In this document: in pieces, positions 1-8,439 of the stretch | Position numbering within the stretch: position 1 is the stretch's first letter | Layout: each line of letters starts with the position of its first letter | Virus record (IMG/VR): IMGVR_UViG_3300049434_000014 | Span: 62,001 to 126,000 of that record | Reading direction: 5' to 3' (one strand) | Source: a virus | Length of the DNA: 64,000 nt | Made by a program: the position numbers and the translations under genes | Notes under the pieces: generated by a model | The model's input: only the letters and a program-made list of their open reading frames with translations | Database searches by the model: none | Told to the model about the DNA's origin: nothing

Positions 1-2
1 TC

Positions 3-98
3 GGATTTACGGTGAAGACACTGCTTTGGCTTGCAATTATCGGTGCAGTGTTGTTTGTCATCACTGGAGTCTTTGGCGCCATGCATTCTCGACACTAA
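3..98 (+). CDS. C-terminal end of a small membrane protein (partial)
   Basis: An open frame runs in from the left edge and stops at 96-98. It encodes one hydrophobic helix (KTLLWLAIIGAVLFVITGVF) and a short basic tail ending in MHSRH. A GTG at 12 could be an internal start, so the whole protein may be only about 28 residues. It lies just before the tail-spike gene. Small one-helix proteins of this kind are common near tail and lysis genes, but no function can be assigned. Confidence 0.45.
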   Translation, partial: GFTVKTLLWLAIIGAVLFVITGVFGAMHSRH

Positions 99-106
99 GG
101 TAGTTT

Positions 107-2554
107 GTGGGTACGGTTAATGCTTTATCTCGGACGCAGTCAGGTGCGTCGCCTTCTGCTGCGTCCGATTCGGTTCGTAATGATGACACTCGCGTAGTTG
201 GTGCTGAGCAGGTTGCGAATAAGGGAGCTTCGAACGGATATCCTCCGCTTGTAGCTGGTGTCGTTCCACATGCGTATTATCAATACGCGACTGGATCCAC
301 TGACGGCTCCATCGTTCTCTCGGGTGCGCTAGGTGGAACAGCGACATCGCCCACCGTTCCCAGCCTTGCGGGCGGATCGACTAGTGGAATCTTAACGAAG
401 AATAGCGGCACTGATTACGATACGGCGTGGAAGACACCCACTCAGGCCACCGCTCTATTTGATTTGGCGACTAACTCCCTTAAGGGATTGATGGCGCCTG
501 CTGATAAGAAGCGCACGGTTCAGTTCTATGATGCGGTTGCTGACTTTGGGTTCGTCGGCGATCTGTATACTACATTAGGCACAACAGCGGTCACCGGCAC
601 CGCTATGACTGACTCGACTAACCCTTTCACGGCTGCTGATGTTGGTAAGCGTGTCGCTATTCCGAAGGCTGGTGCGGGTACCTCGCCCAACCAGGCAATG
701 CTCATCACCACCATCGCTGCGTTTGTGTCGTCTAATCAGGTTACGTTAACGGTTGGCGCTACGAATGCTGTGACTGCTGCGAGTGTGCATTACGGCACGG
801 ATAACTCGGTTGCTGAAGCTCTGATGGTTTCGACCATCAATGGTCAGGTGTGGTCGGGCGCGCGGATCATCTTTGGTCGTAGCTCAACGAATAGATATGG
901 CTTCCAGACTAACTGGCTGTTCAACAAAACTGTGCAAATTGAAGGTATCGGCGGTGGGCATACTGCTGATGCTGGTGCTTGGCAGACCATCGGCGGCACA
1001 TGTCTTGTGTGGTGGGGCAGTTCGTCTGATGGTGGTGTCGCCTTTCAGGCTGCTATCACGTTCGCTCCCACGGGTGCGCAAGCGCTTAAGCGGGTGGCGT
1101 TAAAGCACATCTGGATGGATTGCAACAACAATGGACAGAACCAGGCGTTGTATGCATTGAAGTTGGTGTCTTGTCACGGACATCAGCTGGAAGACTTTTA
1201 TGTGCAGGATGCTTTGGCTCAGGCCGTTTGGATGGATATTGGAACGACGCCGACCGAAGCGAAAGACTGCACTCGCTTTAGTCATCGCACCATGTGCTTT
1301 CGTCAATTGGATAACACTGCTGGTTTTACTTCTACACCAACGACAACAACTTCAGCATTGACGTGGTCAACGACTGGCCAGTCAATGGTGCTCGCCGCAG
1401 CTAATAATCTACGTACTGCTGGCTATGTGTGGGTCGAGTCAAACCTTGGATATCCCGTGCTTGTGCGATATACGGGCGGTGGAGGCACGACGACGCTCAC
1501 TGGGTGCACGGTGTCTGCAGAAGATGTCATTAATGCCCCAGCGTCTTACTCAGGGGCATTTGTTGTGGAAGCCTCACCGGGCAACGGTGGTGCGTATAAG
1601 CTTAATGGCGCTGTTGGTGCTGATACGTGTTGTGGTGTGATTGATGTTTGTCACATCTCTCATGGTACGACGTGGGGTCCGGCTGCCATTGAGTTTATGA
1701 ACTCAGACTCCATTGTGATTCGTCAGCCTTTCATCAATGGTGGCAACAACACTACTGAGACTGGTGGTAATAGACAACGTAAGCCTGGCATTCGGTTCAA
1801 TGGTTCTAATACGAACTCCGGGCTCGCGGCTCGTAACAATATCATTTATGACGGTGACCCTGCTGGTTTAAGTACTGGCGGTGGCATTAGTTCTATGGGT
1901 GTCAACAATGCAGCTGCTGCATTGTCATTCCCTGCAGGTCCTAACAAATGGTACAACATGCAGATGGGTAATGGCGCACCCATTCCCACTGTTGAAGGTA
2001 ATGCTCAGTTTGTTTGGACAGGTAATGGGTTGCTCGTTCCTAGCGAGCCGGGTCCTGTCGTAACAACGGTTACCACTGTAGGAGCTGCGTCTTCTGCGAT
2101 TCTTGCGAGGATTCCTATCCCTCCGCAGGGGTTGCAGATTGGTCTCACGATCCGCTGTCGATTCTTTATGTCGAAGACAGCGGCTGGCATTGCTGCTCGA
2201 GTAACTGGTGTGAAGATAGGCACTGCAGGCACTACTGCAGATGCGACTGTCAACTCGGTATCTCGCACACCTACTGCTGCTGTCGATGCCGGTTTTGAAG
2301 AGATCACGTTTTCTGTATTGGGTCCGTTGGGCGCGACGTGTACGAGCATCATGACTTCTTGTTTGGTCAAAGGTGCTGCTTCTGTCGGTTTTTCTAACTC
2401 TGCTCTCGTTGTGAGTTTGGGACAGGGAACACCAGTGACATTTAACTCTGCTGGTCAGACATGGTTGAGTATCTTTATGACTACTGGTGCCTCTGAGGTA
2501 GTTACTGTTTTTGCTCCTGTAATCATTGAAGTACTCAAAGGTGCGAGTCCTTAA
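107..2554 (+). CDS. Tail spike / tail fibre protein, probable right-handed beta-helix
   Basis: 815 residues with GTG start behind AAGG. The N-terminal 130 residues are Gly/Ser/Thr-rich and resemble fibre attachment regions. From about residue 140 the line 'TVQFYDAVADFG' followed by short repeated beta strands and many Asn/Gly turns (about 270-620) resembles pectate-lyase-type beta-helix tail spikes. The last 150 residues look like a small beta domain that could serve trimerisation. The role inferred is host-surface binding or glycan cleavage. Catalytic residues cannot be assigned by eye. The genes downstream at 2569 and 2877 continue the same tail module. Confidence 0.75.
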   Translation: MGTVNALSRTQSGASPSAASDSVRNDDTRVVGAEQVANKGASNGYPPLVAGVVPHAYYQYATGSTDGSIVLSGALGGTATSPTVPSLAGGSTSGILTKNSGTDYDTAWKTPTQATALFDLATNSLKGLMAPADKKRTVQFYDAVADFGFVGDLYTTLGTTAVTGTAMTDSTNPFTAADVGKRVAIPKAGAGTSPNQAMLITTIAAFVSSNQVTLTVGATNAVTAASVHYGTDNSVAEALMVSTINGQVWSGARIIFGRSSTNRYGFQTNWLFNKTVQIEGIGGGHTADAGAWQTIGGTCLVWWGSSSDGGVAFQAAITFAPTGAQALKRVALKHIWMDCNNNGQNQALYALKLVSCHGHQLEDFYVQDALAQAVWMDIGTTPTEAKDCTRFSHRTMCFRQLDNTAGFTSTPTTTTSALTWSTTGQSMVLAAANNLRTAGYVWVESNLGYPVLVRYTGGGGTTTLTGCTVSAEDVINAPASYSGAFVVEASPGNGGAYKLNGAVGADTCCGVIDVCHISHGTTWGPAAIEFMNSDSIVIRQPFINGGNNTTETGGNRQRKPGIRFNGSNTNSGLAARNNIIYDGDPAGLSTGGGISSMGVNNAAAALSFPAGPNKWYNMQMGNGAPIPTVEGNAQFVWTGNGLLVPSEPGPVVTTVTTVGAASSAILARIPIPPQGLQIGLTIRCRFFMSKTAAGIAARVTGVKIGTAGTTADATVNSVSRTPTAAVDAGFEEITFSVLGPLGATCTSIMTSCLVKGAASVGFSNSALVVSLGQGTPVTFNSAGQTWLSIFMTTGASEVVTVFAPVIIEVLKGASP

Positions 2555-2568
2555 AGAGAGACGGTGTT

Positions 2569-2874
2569 GTGTCTATTAATTTCGGGTGGGTTCCCATTCC
2601 CATCACTGTCTCTTTGTCAGCGGGTGGTGACTTCACGTCTGTGCTGCAGTCGTCGGTTGCGTGGCCAACGGGTTCAGGTGTTTCGCTGAAGTTTGTAGGC
2701 ACTTCCACGACCACGTGGACAGCTGTGATTGCTGGGACGACTGCGACGTTTGATAAGACTGCAGCTCAAGTCAATACGCTTTTAGCTACTGATCAGCGTT
2801 CTGTTGAATTGCATTATACCGAGGCTGACGGCTCTGATTTGTTATGGGGTCGCGGAGATGTTCGGGCGGTCTAG
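2569..2874 (+). CDS. LtfC-like beta-sandwich tail accessory protein
   Basis: 101 residues, GTG start. The order FGWVPIPITVSL, then ADF/GDF, then WPTGSGVSLKF, then W-A-V-I-AGTTATFDKTAAQV and a final ELHYTEADG..LLWGRG strand matches the small LtfC/p132/Gp6-type beta-sandwich found next to tail genes of actinobacteriophages. It probably decorates or bridges tail-fibre components. The family call is from the pattern of strands and tryptophans. It lies 15 nt after the spike gene and 3 nt before the next fibre gene. Confidence 0.6.
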   Translation: MSINFGWVPIPITVSLSAGGDFTSVLQSSVAWPTGSGVSLKFVGTSTTTWTAVIAGTTATFDKTAAQVNTLLATDQRSVELHYTEADGSDLLWGRGDVRAV

Positions 2875-2876
2875 AC

Positions 2877-4781
2877 ATGTCGCTTGATCTGGCGCCTGGC
2901 ACGACTATTGAGGTTGAGCCTCCTGCCGCTCCGGTGTTGGTTGCCTCGCCTCCCGTAGCGGCTGCTCTTGCTGTCTCGACGTTGCCGACGTCGACGGTGT
3001 TAGTTGAGCTGCCTTCGATTGCTGCGTTGGTGATGGGTCCGTTGCCGTCTTCGACGGTCGCTGTGTTGCCCGTAGCCGGTCCTCCTGGCCCTGCGGGCTC
3101 GGTCACGACGCACACTCATAACTATGTGGATCTGACGGGCTCGGTTCCCCAAGCTGCGCTGCCTGCTGTGGCGTTGATTAACTTCTTGGGCACGGCTAGT
3201 TCGCAGGCTGGAATGCTCGCGTTGGGCGGGCAGCGTGGTGACTGGGCCACGCGTACTGATCTCGGCACTGATTGGCAGTTGATTGCTGACGATCCCACGT
3301 TGATTGGTTCGTGGCGTGAGCATGTTTATCCTGTGTCATCAGTAGCTGGCCGCACGGGTGCGATTGTTTTAGTGAAAGGTGATGTTGGGCTTGGCAATGT
3401 AGATAATACTTCTGATGCCAGTAAGCCTGTTAGCACTGCGCAGGCTGTCGCTGATGCATTAAATATTCTGAAGTCTTCATTTACTGCCAAAGGTGATCTG
3501 TTAGTTGGATCTGGTGCTGGCACGCTGGTTGCGTTAGGTGTTGGGCTCGCAGGTCAGACATTGATTCCTGATGATACGACGACTTCTGGTGTGAAGTGGG
3601 GAGCGCTGACGGGTGGCGCTTCTGATGCGACGACGGCTTCGAAGGGCATTGTTCAGCTGGCTGGCGATCTCGCGGGTACGGCTGCGTTGCCAACGGTGCC
3701 TGGTTTGGCTACTAAGGTTGGTACGAGTGATTCTCGCCTTACTGACTCGCGTGCGCCAACGGGCACGGCTGGCGGAGATCTGGCTGGCACTTATCCCAAC
3801 CCGACGATAAAGGCTGCTCTCGTTGATCCTGTGGCTGCAACGGCTGGTTTGCGCACGTTGGGGACGGGTGCTCAGCAGGCAGCGGCTGGTAATGATTCAC
3901 GGTTGTCTGATACGCGTACGCCTGTTGCACACACTCACGTTGAAACTGAAATCGCGAGCCTGATTACTGATCTGGCTGCAAAGGTTCCAACCACTCGTAG
4001 CATTACGGTTGGTACGGGATTAACGGGTGGTGGCGATTTAACGGTCAACCGTTCGTTTAGCATCGCTGCGGGTGGTGTTGGTAGCAATGAGGTCGCGGCT
4101 GCCATTAAGGATCCCGTTGCTGCAACGGCGGGATTGCGCACGCTTGGCACGGGATCAGCTCAGGCTGCAGCTGGTAACCATACGCATACGCTTACTTCCA
4201 TTCCTGTGGTGTCTTCGACAGCGTCGATTGCTTCACCGTTCACTGGTGAAGTTATCTTTAACACCACTGACAATATGCTTTATCGATATGATGGTGCTGC
4301 GTGGGTCGCTTTTCTTGCAACGGGTGGTGGCACTGCAGCGACTACGCATGAGGCTCGCTATAATCAAACAGCTGGCCAAACTTTCACGACTGGTGTTGAT
4401 ACGAAAGCGCAGTTTAACTCTGCTGTCACTACGTGTAATGATGTAACTGTTTCAGGAACAGGTAATACTGATTTCAACTTAGTTAGAGCTGGTCTTTGGT
4501 TCATCACGACTGCAATGCGATATCTCGGTGTAGCGGGTGGCGGTGAGCGCCACATCTTTCCGCAGACTGGAAGCTCATTCAATACTGCGAACCGGCTGTC
4601 TTCGACGGCCATTCCAAATGTGAGCACTTTGCCAGTCACAGTTTCTACTGCTTCTCTCTTTCGTGTTACTGCTAACACAGTTGTCATTGTTGGTTGTTGG
4701 CAGAACTCAGGAGGAAACGTTGTCAGTGACGTAGGCTTTGGTGGAACTAACCATATTTCATTGGTTTGGCTACGTCCTTAA
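2877..4781 (+). CDS. Tail fibre / minor tail protein with collagen-like and C1q-like segments
   Basis: 634 residues from ATG 2877, chosen because earlier in-frame codons overlap the previous gene. It contains a GPPGPAGS collagen-like stretch (about residue 75), the fibre signature GLGNVDNTSDASKPVSTA, and two copies of a block around DPVAATAGLRTLGTG (about 315 and 415). The C-terminal 150 residues (from YNQTAGQTF) look like a jelly-roll head of the C1q/TNF type. The repeats fit a trimeric shaft with a receptor-binding knob. Internal duplication is typical of fibre length change by recombination. Confidence 0.75.
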   Translation: MSLDLAPGTTIEVEPPAAPVLVASPPVAAALAVSTLPTSTVLVELPSIAALVMGPLPSSTVAVLPVAGPPGPAGSVTTHTHNYVDLTGSVPQAALPAVALINFLGTASSQAGMLALGGQRGDWATRTDLGTDWQLIADDPTLIGSWREHVYPVSSVAGRTGAIVLVKGDVGLGNVDNTSDASKPVSTAQAVADALNILKSSFTAKGDLLVGSGAGTLVALGVGLAGQTLIPDDTTTSGVKWGALTGGASDATTASKGIVQLAGDLAGTAALPTVPGLATKVGTSDSRLTDSRAPTGTAGGDLAGTYPNPTIKAALVDPVAATAGLRTLGTGAQQAAAGNDSRLSDTRTPVAHTHVETEIASLITDLAAKVPTTRSITVGTGLTGGGDLTVNRSFSIAAGGVGSNEVAAAIKDPVAATAGLRTLGTGSAQAAAGNHTHTLTSIPVVSSTASIASPFTGEVIFNTTDNMLYRYDGAAWVAFLATGGGTAATTHEARYNQTAGQTFTTGVDTKAQFNSAVTTCNDVTVSGTGNTDFNLVRAGLWFITTAMRYLGVAGGGERHIFPQTGSSFNTANRLSSTAIPNVSTLPVTVSTASLFRVTANTVVIVGCWQNSGGNVVSDVGFGGTNHISLVWLRP

Positions 4782-4790
4782 GGAGTTTGT

Positions 4791-5045
4791 GTGACTGAAC
4801 CAGTTGGAAAGCCATACGCTGTGACTTGCCAGGCTTGTTTGGTTAAGGTTTGGGAGGGGGATGTTCCACCTGCTGATGGTCAGGTGTTGTTAACGAATTA
4901 TGCTGAGTCGACTCCTGGTAATGCGTGTCCTTCGAAGGTAGCCGGGTGTCCTAATAAAACTGCGGCTGTGGTCGATACAAAGCAATGGCAGCCTGCAAAG
5001 ATACTCGCTCGCCTTGCTGCGTTGGAGGCCAAGGTCAAGCCTTGA
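4791..5045 (+). CDS. Small four-cysteine protein following the fibre genes
   Basis: 84 residues, GTG start behind AAGGAG. Four cysteines occur as CQAC near the N-terminus and as singletons in NACPSK and GCPNK, which suggests a zinc-binding fold. The end is helical (ILARLAALEAKVKP). It closes the tail operon, since a new promoter and a compositionally different gene follow. No function recognised. Confidence 0.5.
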   Translation: MTEPVGKPYAVTCQACLVKVWEGDVPPADGQVLLTNYAESTPGNACPSKVAGCPNKTAAVVDTKQWQPAKILARLAALEAKVKP

Positions 5046-5101
5046 CGTTAGCTCGGTAGGACTGTGCGTGTTGTTACGACCTGAACGGGTGAACGAGGTC
5101 A

Positions 5102-5130
5102 GTAACGTTCCACCGTGTTCTGACGATATA
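5102..5130 (+). promoter_or_regulatory. GTAACG-N17-GATATA promoter, leaderless
   Basis: GTAACG at 5102-5107 and GATATA at 5125-5130 are separated by 17 bp. GATATA ends 6 nt before the ATG at 5137, leaving no room for a Shine-Dalgarno site. This is the only copy outside the accessory region. Confidence 0.65.
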
Positions 5131-5136
5131 CGGTAC

Positions 5137-5784
5137 ATGAACGCAAACACCACCGCCAAGAAGTCCAACCCAGTCCTCGTAGCTCTTGCAATGAACGTCT
5201 CGGTCTTCGGCATCAAGCTCGTGGCCGGTCTGCTGACCGGCTCCGCAGCGATGATGGCTGAGGCTGCGCACTCTGCGGTGAACAGCTCATCTGAGGTGAT
5301 CTTGCTCGGCGGTGAGCTTCACGCTCGCAAGTGGGCCAAGGCGACGTTCTTTTGGGCGCTGGTGGCTGCGGTGGATATCTTCGCTGTGGGTGGTGTGTAC
5401 GCCGCTTACCAGGGTATCCGGGCGATGCTCGGTAACGAGGTTGCGGACACGCTGACGTGGGTGGCGCTGGTGGTGCTGGCCCTGTCGTTCATGTTGGAGT
5501 CCAAGTCTTTGATCACCGCGCTGCGGGCGTTGGCTGTGGATCGTGGCGACAAGCCATGGTTGCTTCACATTCGTACGACCACCAATACGAGCGTTAAGAC
5601 GGTTGTTTACGAGGACTCGGCTGACCTGCTTGGTTGTGTGCTTGCTGCTCTGGGTATCGCGGCAACGATGGCGACCGGGTCGGCAATCTGGGATGGTCTG
5701 GCATCGGTGCTGATCGGTCTGTTGCTGGTGGGTATGGCGTTGGAGTTGGGAACGCAAAACGTCAAGCTGCTGCAGGCAGCGTGA
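5137..5784 (+). CDS. Cation diffusion facilitator-like membrane protein, reduced and altered
   Basis: 215 residues from ATG 5137. Five to six hydrophobic helices and the lines GSAAMMAEAAHSAVNS and YEDSADLLG identify the cation diffusion facilitator (CDF) family of heavy-metal/proton antiporters. Family members usually have HSxxD in helix 2; here it reads HSAVN. The family's HPFGYG loop between helices 2 and 3 is missing, and the cytoplasmic C-terminal domain is absent (family length about 300). Codons end in C or G more often than in the neighbours, suggesting recent transfer. It may still move metal, or act as a membrane decoy. Confidence 0.8.
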   Translation: MNANTTAKKSNPVLVALAMNVSVFGIKLVAGLLTGSAAMMAEAAHSAVNSSSEVILLGGELHARKWAKATFFWALVAAVDIFAVGGVYAAYQGIRAMLGNEVADTLTWVALVVLALSFMLESKSLITALRALAVDRGDKPWLLHIRTTTNTSVKTVVYEDSADLLGCVLAALGIAATMATGSAIWDGLASVLIGLLLVGMALELGTQNVKLLQAA

Positions 5785-5797
5785 TCAGTTTCAAACG

Positions 5798-5839
5798 GCA
5801 ATCGAGGTAGACAGTTTCTTGTCTCCTCGATTGCTTTTA
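5798..5839 (+). terminator. Rho-independent terminator after the CDF-like gene
   Basis: GCAATCGAGG at 5798-5807 pairs perfectly with CCTCGATTGC at 5825-5834 and is followed by TTTTA. It isolates the CDF-like gene as a single-gene unit. Confidence 0.8.
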
Positions 5840-5907
5840 CTTTGCAGCGTTTCGATGCATTGTGTGCACAACTGTGGTTTCATCGTTCACGGGTCTGCGC
5901 GATGACT

Positions 5908-5916
5908 GGGTAGGAG
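5908..5916 (+). promoter_or_regulatory. Start-associated motif GGGTAGGAG
   Basis: TAGGAG ends 6 nt before ATG 5923. AGGAG here could also act as a Shine-Dalgarno, so this copy alone does not separate promoter from ribosome site. Confidence 0.5.
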
Positions 5917-5922
5917 CGGGAC

Positions 5923-6372
5923 ATGATCTCGGTGTCTGTGGACTTCAGTGATGGCAGCACGTTTACCGTGTCTGCTGAGTCTCCTGTTGCTGTGGTGGGT
6001 CTTCGTGACTTCCCTGAGGAGGTGAAGGTCAGGGAGACTCTGTTGATGCTGGTGGAGGCTCTGTGTTCGTGCATGCAGGTGTCTGCAGACTTCCGTGGTC
6101 CTATGCGCCATCCCGGCATGGCGTCTGAGCTTCAGATGGTGAGGACTCCCTCGCCCGTTGAGGAAGCTGAAAACGAGGTGCGCTTTCAGATGGCTCTCGC
6201 GCGTGCTCCGCATGATTCAGCGGGTGGTCGTGCTCTGTCTGTGCTGGGAGGGTTTATTGCGGACAATGCGTCGTTTAACGATGCTTGGAATCGTTTATCT
6301 CCTGCTCAGCGTCGAGATGCGGAGCGTGAGTTGCTGAGAATCAATCAAGACATGCATTCTGATCAGCCATAA
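5923..6372 (+). CDS. Unrecognised acidic protein, first gene of the accessory block
   Basis: 149 residues. The N-terminus forms short beta strands (ISVSVDFSDGSTFTV), then mostly helix with three Cys near residues 45-50. The C-terminal 40 residues are helical and charged (SPAQRRDAERELLRINQ). No family recognised. It follows a terminator and opens the long run of small + strand genes. Confidence 0.65.
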   Translation: MISVSVDFSDGSTFTVSAESPVAVVGLRDFPEEVKVRETLLMLVEALCSCMQVSADFRGPMRHPGMASELQMVRTPSPVEEAENEVRFQMALARAPHDSAGGRALSVLGGFIADNASFNDAWNRLSPAQRRDAERELLRINQDMHSDQP

Positions 6373-6439
6373 AGACTTAATCGATTTCCCCAGTTTGTTC
6401 ATTCATTTGCCGATCTTCTACTCCGACTGGAATACGAAC

Positions 6440-6856
6440 ATGCCTAAGCTTTTGTTCATCTCAGGACCGATGACGCACATGCCTAATCAGAATCGTGATG
6501 CGTTTCACGAGGCTGCAAAGCGTTTGCGCGATCATGGTTACCATGTGATTAGTCCTGCTGAGCTTAGGCCCGAAGATCATAGTGTGCTTAATCGTTGTAC
6601 GAGAAAGGATTTGCAAATCCTTCTCGCCTTTCCTATTGAAGGTATTGCTACGTTGCCTGATGGGCCTGAGGTCCACCCTGATTTCCCTCCAAGCGCGGGT
6701 ATGGCTGTGGAGCGACGTCTTGCTGACGATGTGCTTAAGGTTCCCGTTCTTAGTGTTACGTCGTGGCTGACTCTTGATCCTGAGGATCCTGATCCCTTGG
6801 GTTTGGAGAGTGCGGATTTGACGATGCAGGATTTGCGTGGTCTCTATGATTGCTGA
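6440..6856 (+). CDS. DUF4406 / nucleoside deoxyribosyltransferase-like protein
   Basis: 138 residues from ATG 6440, chosen because MPKLLFISGPMT is the family N-terminus. Landmarks are FISGPMT, N..AF..AA..L...GY.VISPAEL, the DL..LL segment, IATLPDGPE and S.GM.VER.LA. These match DUF4406, small Rossmann-like proteins related to nucleoside 2-deoxyribosyltransferases and common in phages. A role in nucleotide handling is inferred from the fold. The C-terminal extension (about residues 110-138) is acidic. Confidence 0.75.
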   Translation: MPKLLFISGPMTHMPNQNRDAFHEAAKRLRDHGYHVISPAELRPEDHSVLNRCTRKDLQILLAFPIEGIATLPDGPEVHPDFPPSAGMAVERRLADDVLKVPVLSVTSWLTLDPEDPDPLGLESADLTMQDLRGLYDC

Positions 6857-6862
6857 TCGCAC

Positions 6863-6871
6863 GGGTAGGAT
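6863..6871 (+). promoter_or_regulatory. Start-associated motif GGGTAGGAT
   Basis: TAGGAT equals the Streptomyces housekeeping -10 consensus and ends 6 nt before GTG 6878, consistent with a leaderless transcript. Confidence 0.6.
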
Positions 6872-6877
6872 AGGTAC

Positions 6878-7129
6878 GTGATTCTCTTTTTGTTGGGTCT
6901 TGTCACTTTCGTGATGGCTGGCGCTCTGGCTGCTTCGGTAGCCATTGCCGCTGCGTCGTTGGTGCTGCTGATGCTTTTACTGGCTCTACGTGGCGTGTGG
7001 CGGCTGTTTCGGCCTGCTCCTGTGCCTGTCCCTATAACGTTTGATTCGTTGCGCTTGACGAGCCCTGTACGTGAGCCTTCGTGGCCCAAGCTGGTCAGCG
7101 CGTTCTTTGAGGGTGTGGTCTCCAAATGA
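6878..7129 (+). CDS. Small membrane protein
   Basis: 83 residues, GTG start. Two hydrophobic helices occupy roughly residues 2-45, followed by a Pro/Arg-rich cytoplasmic tail. No family recognised. Its stop overlaps the ATG of the next gene (ATGA), indicating translational coupling. Confidence 0.65.
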   Translation: MILFLLGLVTFVMAGALAASVAIAAASLVLLMLLLALRGVWRLFRPAPVPVPITFDSLRLTSPVREPSWPKLVSAFFEGVVSK

Positions 7130-7338
7130 GTGGCTTACGTGTTGTGCTGGTGCTCCCTGATGCTTCTGAGGTTGATCTGTACATGCCTGCGTCGATCGTG
7201 GCTGGCGATGGGCTGCATGTGGGTGGGATGATTTATTACGCGCAGGTTCCTATTTGGGTGGTGGAGCCTTCGGTGTTCCCGGATGGTCCTCCTGTGGTTC
7301 ATCAGCGTGTCCCGTTGCAGGAGCGTTCGAATCGGTAG
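7126..7338 (+). CDS. Unrecognised 70-residue beta-rich protein
   Basis: Coupled to the upstream membrane protein by a 4-nt overlap. The sequence alternates short beta strands (LRVVLVLPDASEVDLYMP) with prolines, and has no cysteines or charged clusters. Function unknown. Confidence 0.55.
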   Translation: MSGLRVVLVLPDASEVDLYMPASIVAGDGLHVGGMIYYAQVPIWVVEPSVFPDGPPVVHQRVPLQERSNR

Positions 7339-7341
7339 GAC
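7333..7341 (+). promoter_or_regulatory. Start-associated motif CGGTAGGAC
   Basis: TAGGAC ends 5 nt before ATG 7347. The motif overlaps the stop codon of the 7126 gene. Confidence 0.5.
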
Positions 7342-7346
7342 AGGTT

Positions 7347-7556
7347 ATGGATGATGTGGTCACGTTTGTGACGAAGCCTTGCCCTGTCTGCGAGTTGCCC
7401 TCGCAAATTGAGGTCAGCTTCAACGATCTGGAGCGTTGGATCCAGGGTGAGCACATTCAGAATGTGTGGCCTAGCTGGGATCCGGGTCAGCGCGAGCTGT
7501 TGATGACAGGGACTCACGATGCGTGTTGGCAGGTTATGTGGGGTCGCGATGAGTAA
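7347..7556 (+). CDS. Small CxxC protein of a type common in actinobacteriophages
   Basis: 69 residues from ATG 7347. KPCPVCELPSQIEV followed by a helix, then QRELLMTGTHDACWQVMW, matches a frequent actinophage and actinobacterial small protein in which the second half contains ERELLxxGxCxxCW. One of the second pair of cysteines is replaced here (THDAC). Probably zinc binding. No function known. Confidence 0.65.
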   Translation: MDDVVTFVTKPCPVCELPSQIEVSFNDLERWIQGEHIQNVWPSWDPGQRELLMTGTHDACWQVMWGRDE

Positions 7557-7710
7557 TCCTTTGCCTCGACCGCAACTAAAATCCGGCACGCCCGTTGAGG
7601 ATGTACTTGTGGAGTTCGAGGGTCGAATTATGCGTTGCGAGGATATCCCGAACCTTTCCGTTCGGTTTCAAGTTCTGAGATCCTTGTCTGAGATGCGCGA
7701 TGAAAACTAG
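7549..7710 (+). CDS. Unrecognised 53-residue protein
   Basis: Start ATG 7549 lies inside the end of the previous gene. The sequence has a Pro-rich N-terminus and a charged helix (LSVRFQVLRSLSEMRDEN). It overlaps the next ATG by 11 nt. Function unknown. Confidence 0.5.
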   Translation: MSNPLPRPQLKSGTPVEDVLVEFEGRIMRCEDIPNLSVRFQVLRSLSEMRDEN

Positions 7711-7942
7711 AAAATATCGTCCTCGCGATCCTCTCCCTGATGAGTTCTTTAAGTGTGCACTGTGTACGAACGTCTTTGACACGATTGAAGCATTTGATGC
7801 TCATCGAGAGGATGAATCGTGTTTGGTTATCTCGACTCCTCCCCAGATCCAGCCTTCAGCGCCTCAGCTCAAACGCGTGCAGAGACGAGGAAGGTTGGTC
7901 ATCAAGGGCGCCATCGACTTGCGTCATCTGACGAGGAAGTAG
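7700..7942 (+). CDS. Single zinc-finger protein
   Basis: 80 residues. CALC-x13-H-x5-C (ending DAHREDESC) forms one C2H2/C2HC-type finger at about residues 19-42. The C-terminus is basic (KRVQRRGRLVIKG), suggesting nucleic-acid binding. Start overlaps the previous gene, so it is part of the 7.3-8.4 kb operon. Confidence 0.6.
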   Translation: MKTRKYRPRDPLPDEFFKCALCTNVFDTIEAFDAHREDESCLVISTPPQIQPSAPQLKRVQRRGRLVIKGAIDLRHLTRK

Positions 7943-7944
7943 TG

Positions 7945-8154
7945 ATGATGCGTTCTACGACGCCACTATACTTATCGTGGCTGTTCGCCTTAATCATCTT
8001 TACGATTGGGGCTATCCTGCTTCCCTCATCGTGGCCGTGGTGGCTTCTGCGTATCGCTGCCTTCCTGCTCATATTAGGTTTCGTTACGGTGAGTGCGCGA
8101 TGGTATTTGCAGCGTGGGCGCCTGCCGAGGTGGTGGCCGTCGTCAAGGGATTGA
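7945..8154 (+). CDS. Small two-helix membrane protein
   Basis: 69 residues from ATG 7945 (a second ATG follows directly). Two hydrophobic segments, about residues 10-28 and 33-50, and a basic Trp-rich tail (YLQRGRLPRWW). Function unknown. Confidence 0.6.
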   Translation: MMRSTTPLYLSWLFALIIFTIGAILLPSSWPWWLLRIAAFLLILGFVTVSARWYLQRGRLPRWWPSSRD

Positions 8155-8159
8155 GGCAT

Positions 8160-8360
8160 GTGCTGTTTCAGTTACTGGTTGTTGCCACGACGGTCGTTCT
8201 GATCCTGGGCTTTGTGTCTGTGCCGGGGGTGTCGTGGTGGATGACGGCGATTGTGCTGGTCGTTGCGGGAGCTGTGCTCGGTTTGGTGGGTTCTGATCTC
8301 GTTATGTTGTATTTTAGGCGTCCAAAACACTCTTCGCGTCGTTCAGAAGATGTTCGGTGA
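8160..8360 (+). CDS. Small two-helix membrane protein
   Basis: 66 residues. GTG 8160 is chosen because AAGGGA lies 10 nt upstream and the protein then begins with the first hydrophobic helix. Two helices occupy about residues 2-20 and 25-45, followed by a basic tail (FRRPKHSSRRSEDVR). Arranged like the 7945 gene and possibly an old duplicate. Confidence 0.55.
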   Translation: MLFQLLVVATTVVLILGFVSVPGVSWWMTAIVLVVAGAVLGLVGSDLVMLYFRRPKHSSRRSEDVR

Positions 8361-8365
8361 AAGCT

Positions 8366-8394
8366 GTAACGTTTCGACCGCGCGCACCGATACA
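8366..8394 (+). promoter_or_regulatory. GTAACG-N17-GATACA promoter
   Basis: GTAACG 8366-8371 and GATACA 8389-8394. A leader of about 45 nt with AAGGAG precedes ATG 8440. The promoter begins just after the 8160 gene stops. Confidence 0.65.
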
Positions 8395-8439
8395 CTGTAT
8401 GTAAGGTTCAAACGCCCCCCAAGCCCCAAGGAGTCCCCG

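Noticed and set aside
2005-4687. Long open frames opposite the tail-fibre genes
   Set aside because: They mirror the composition of the + strand genes and lack ribosome sites; the opposite frames encode clear fibre proteins.
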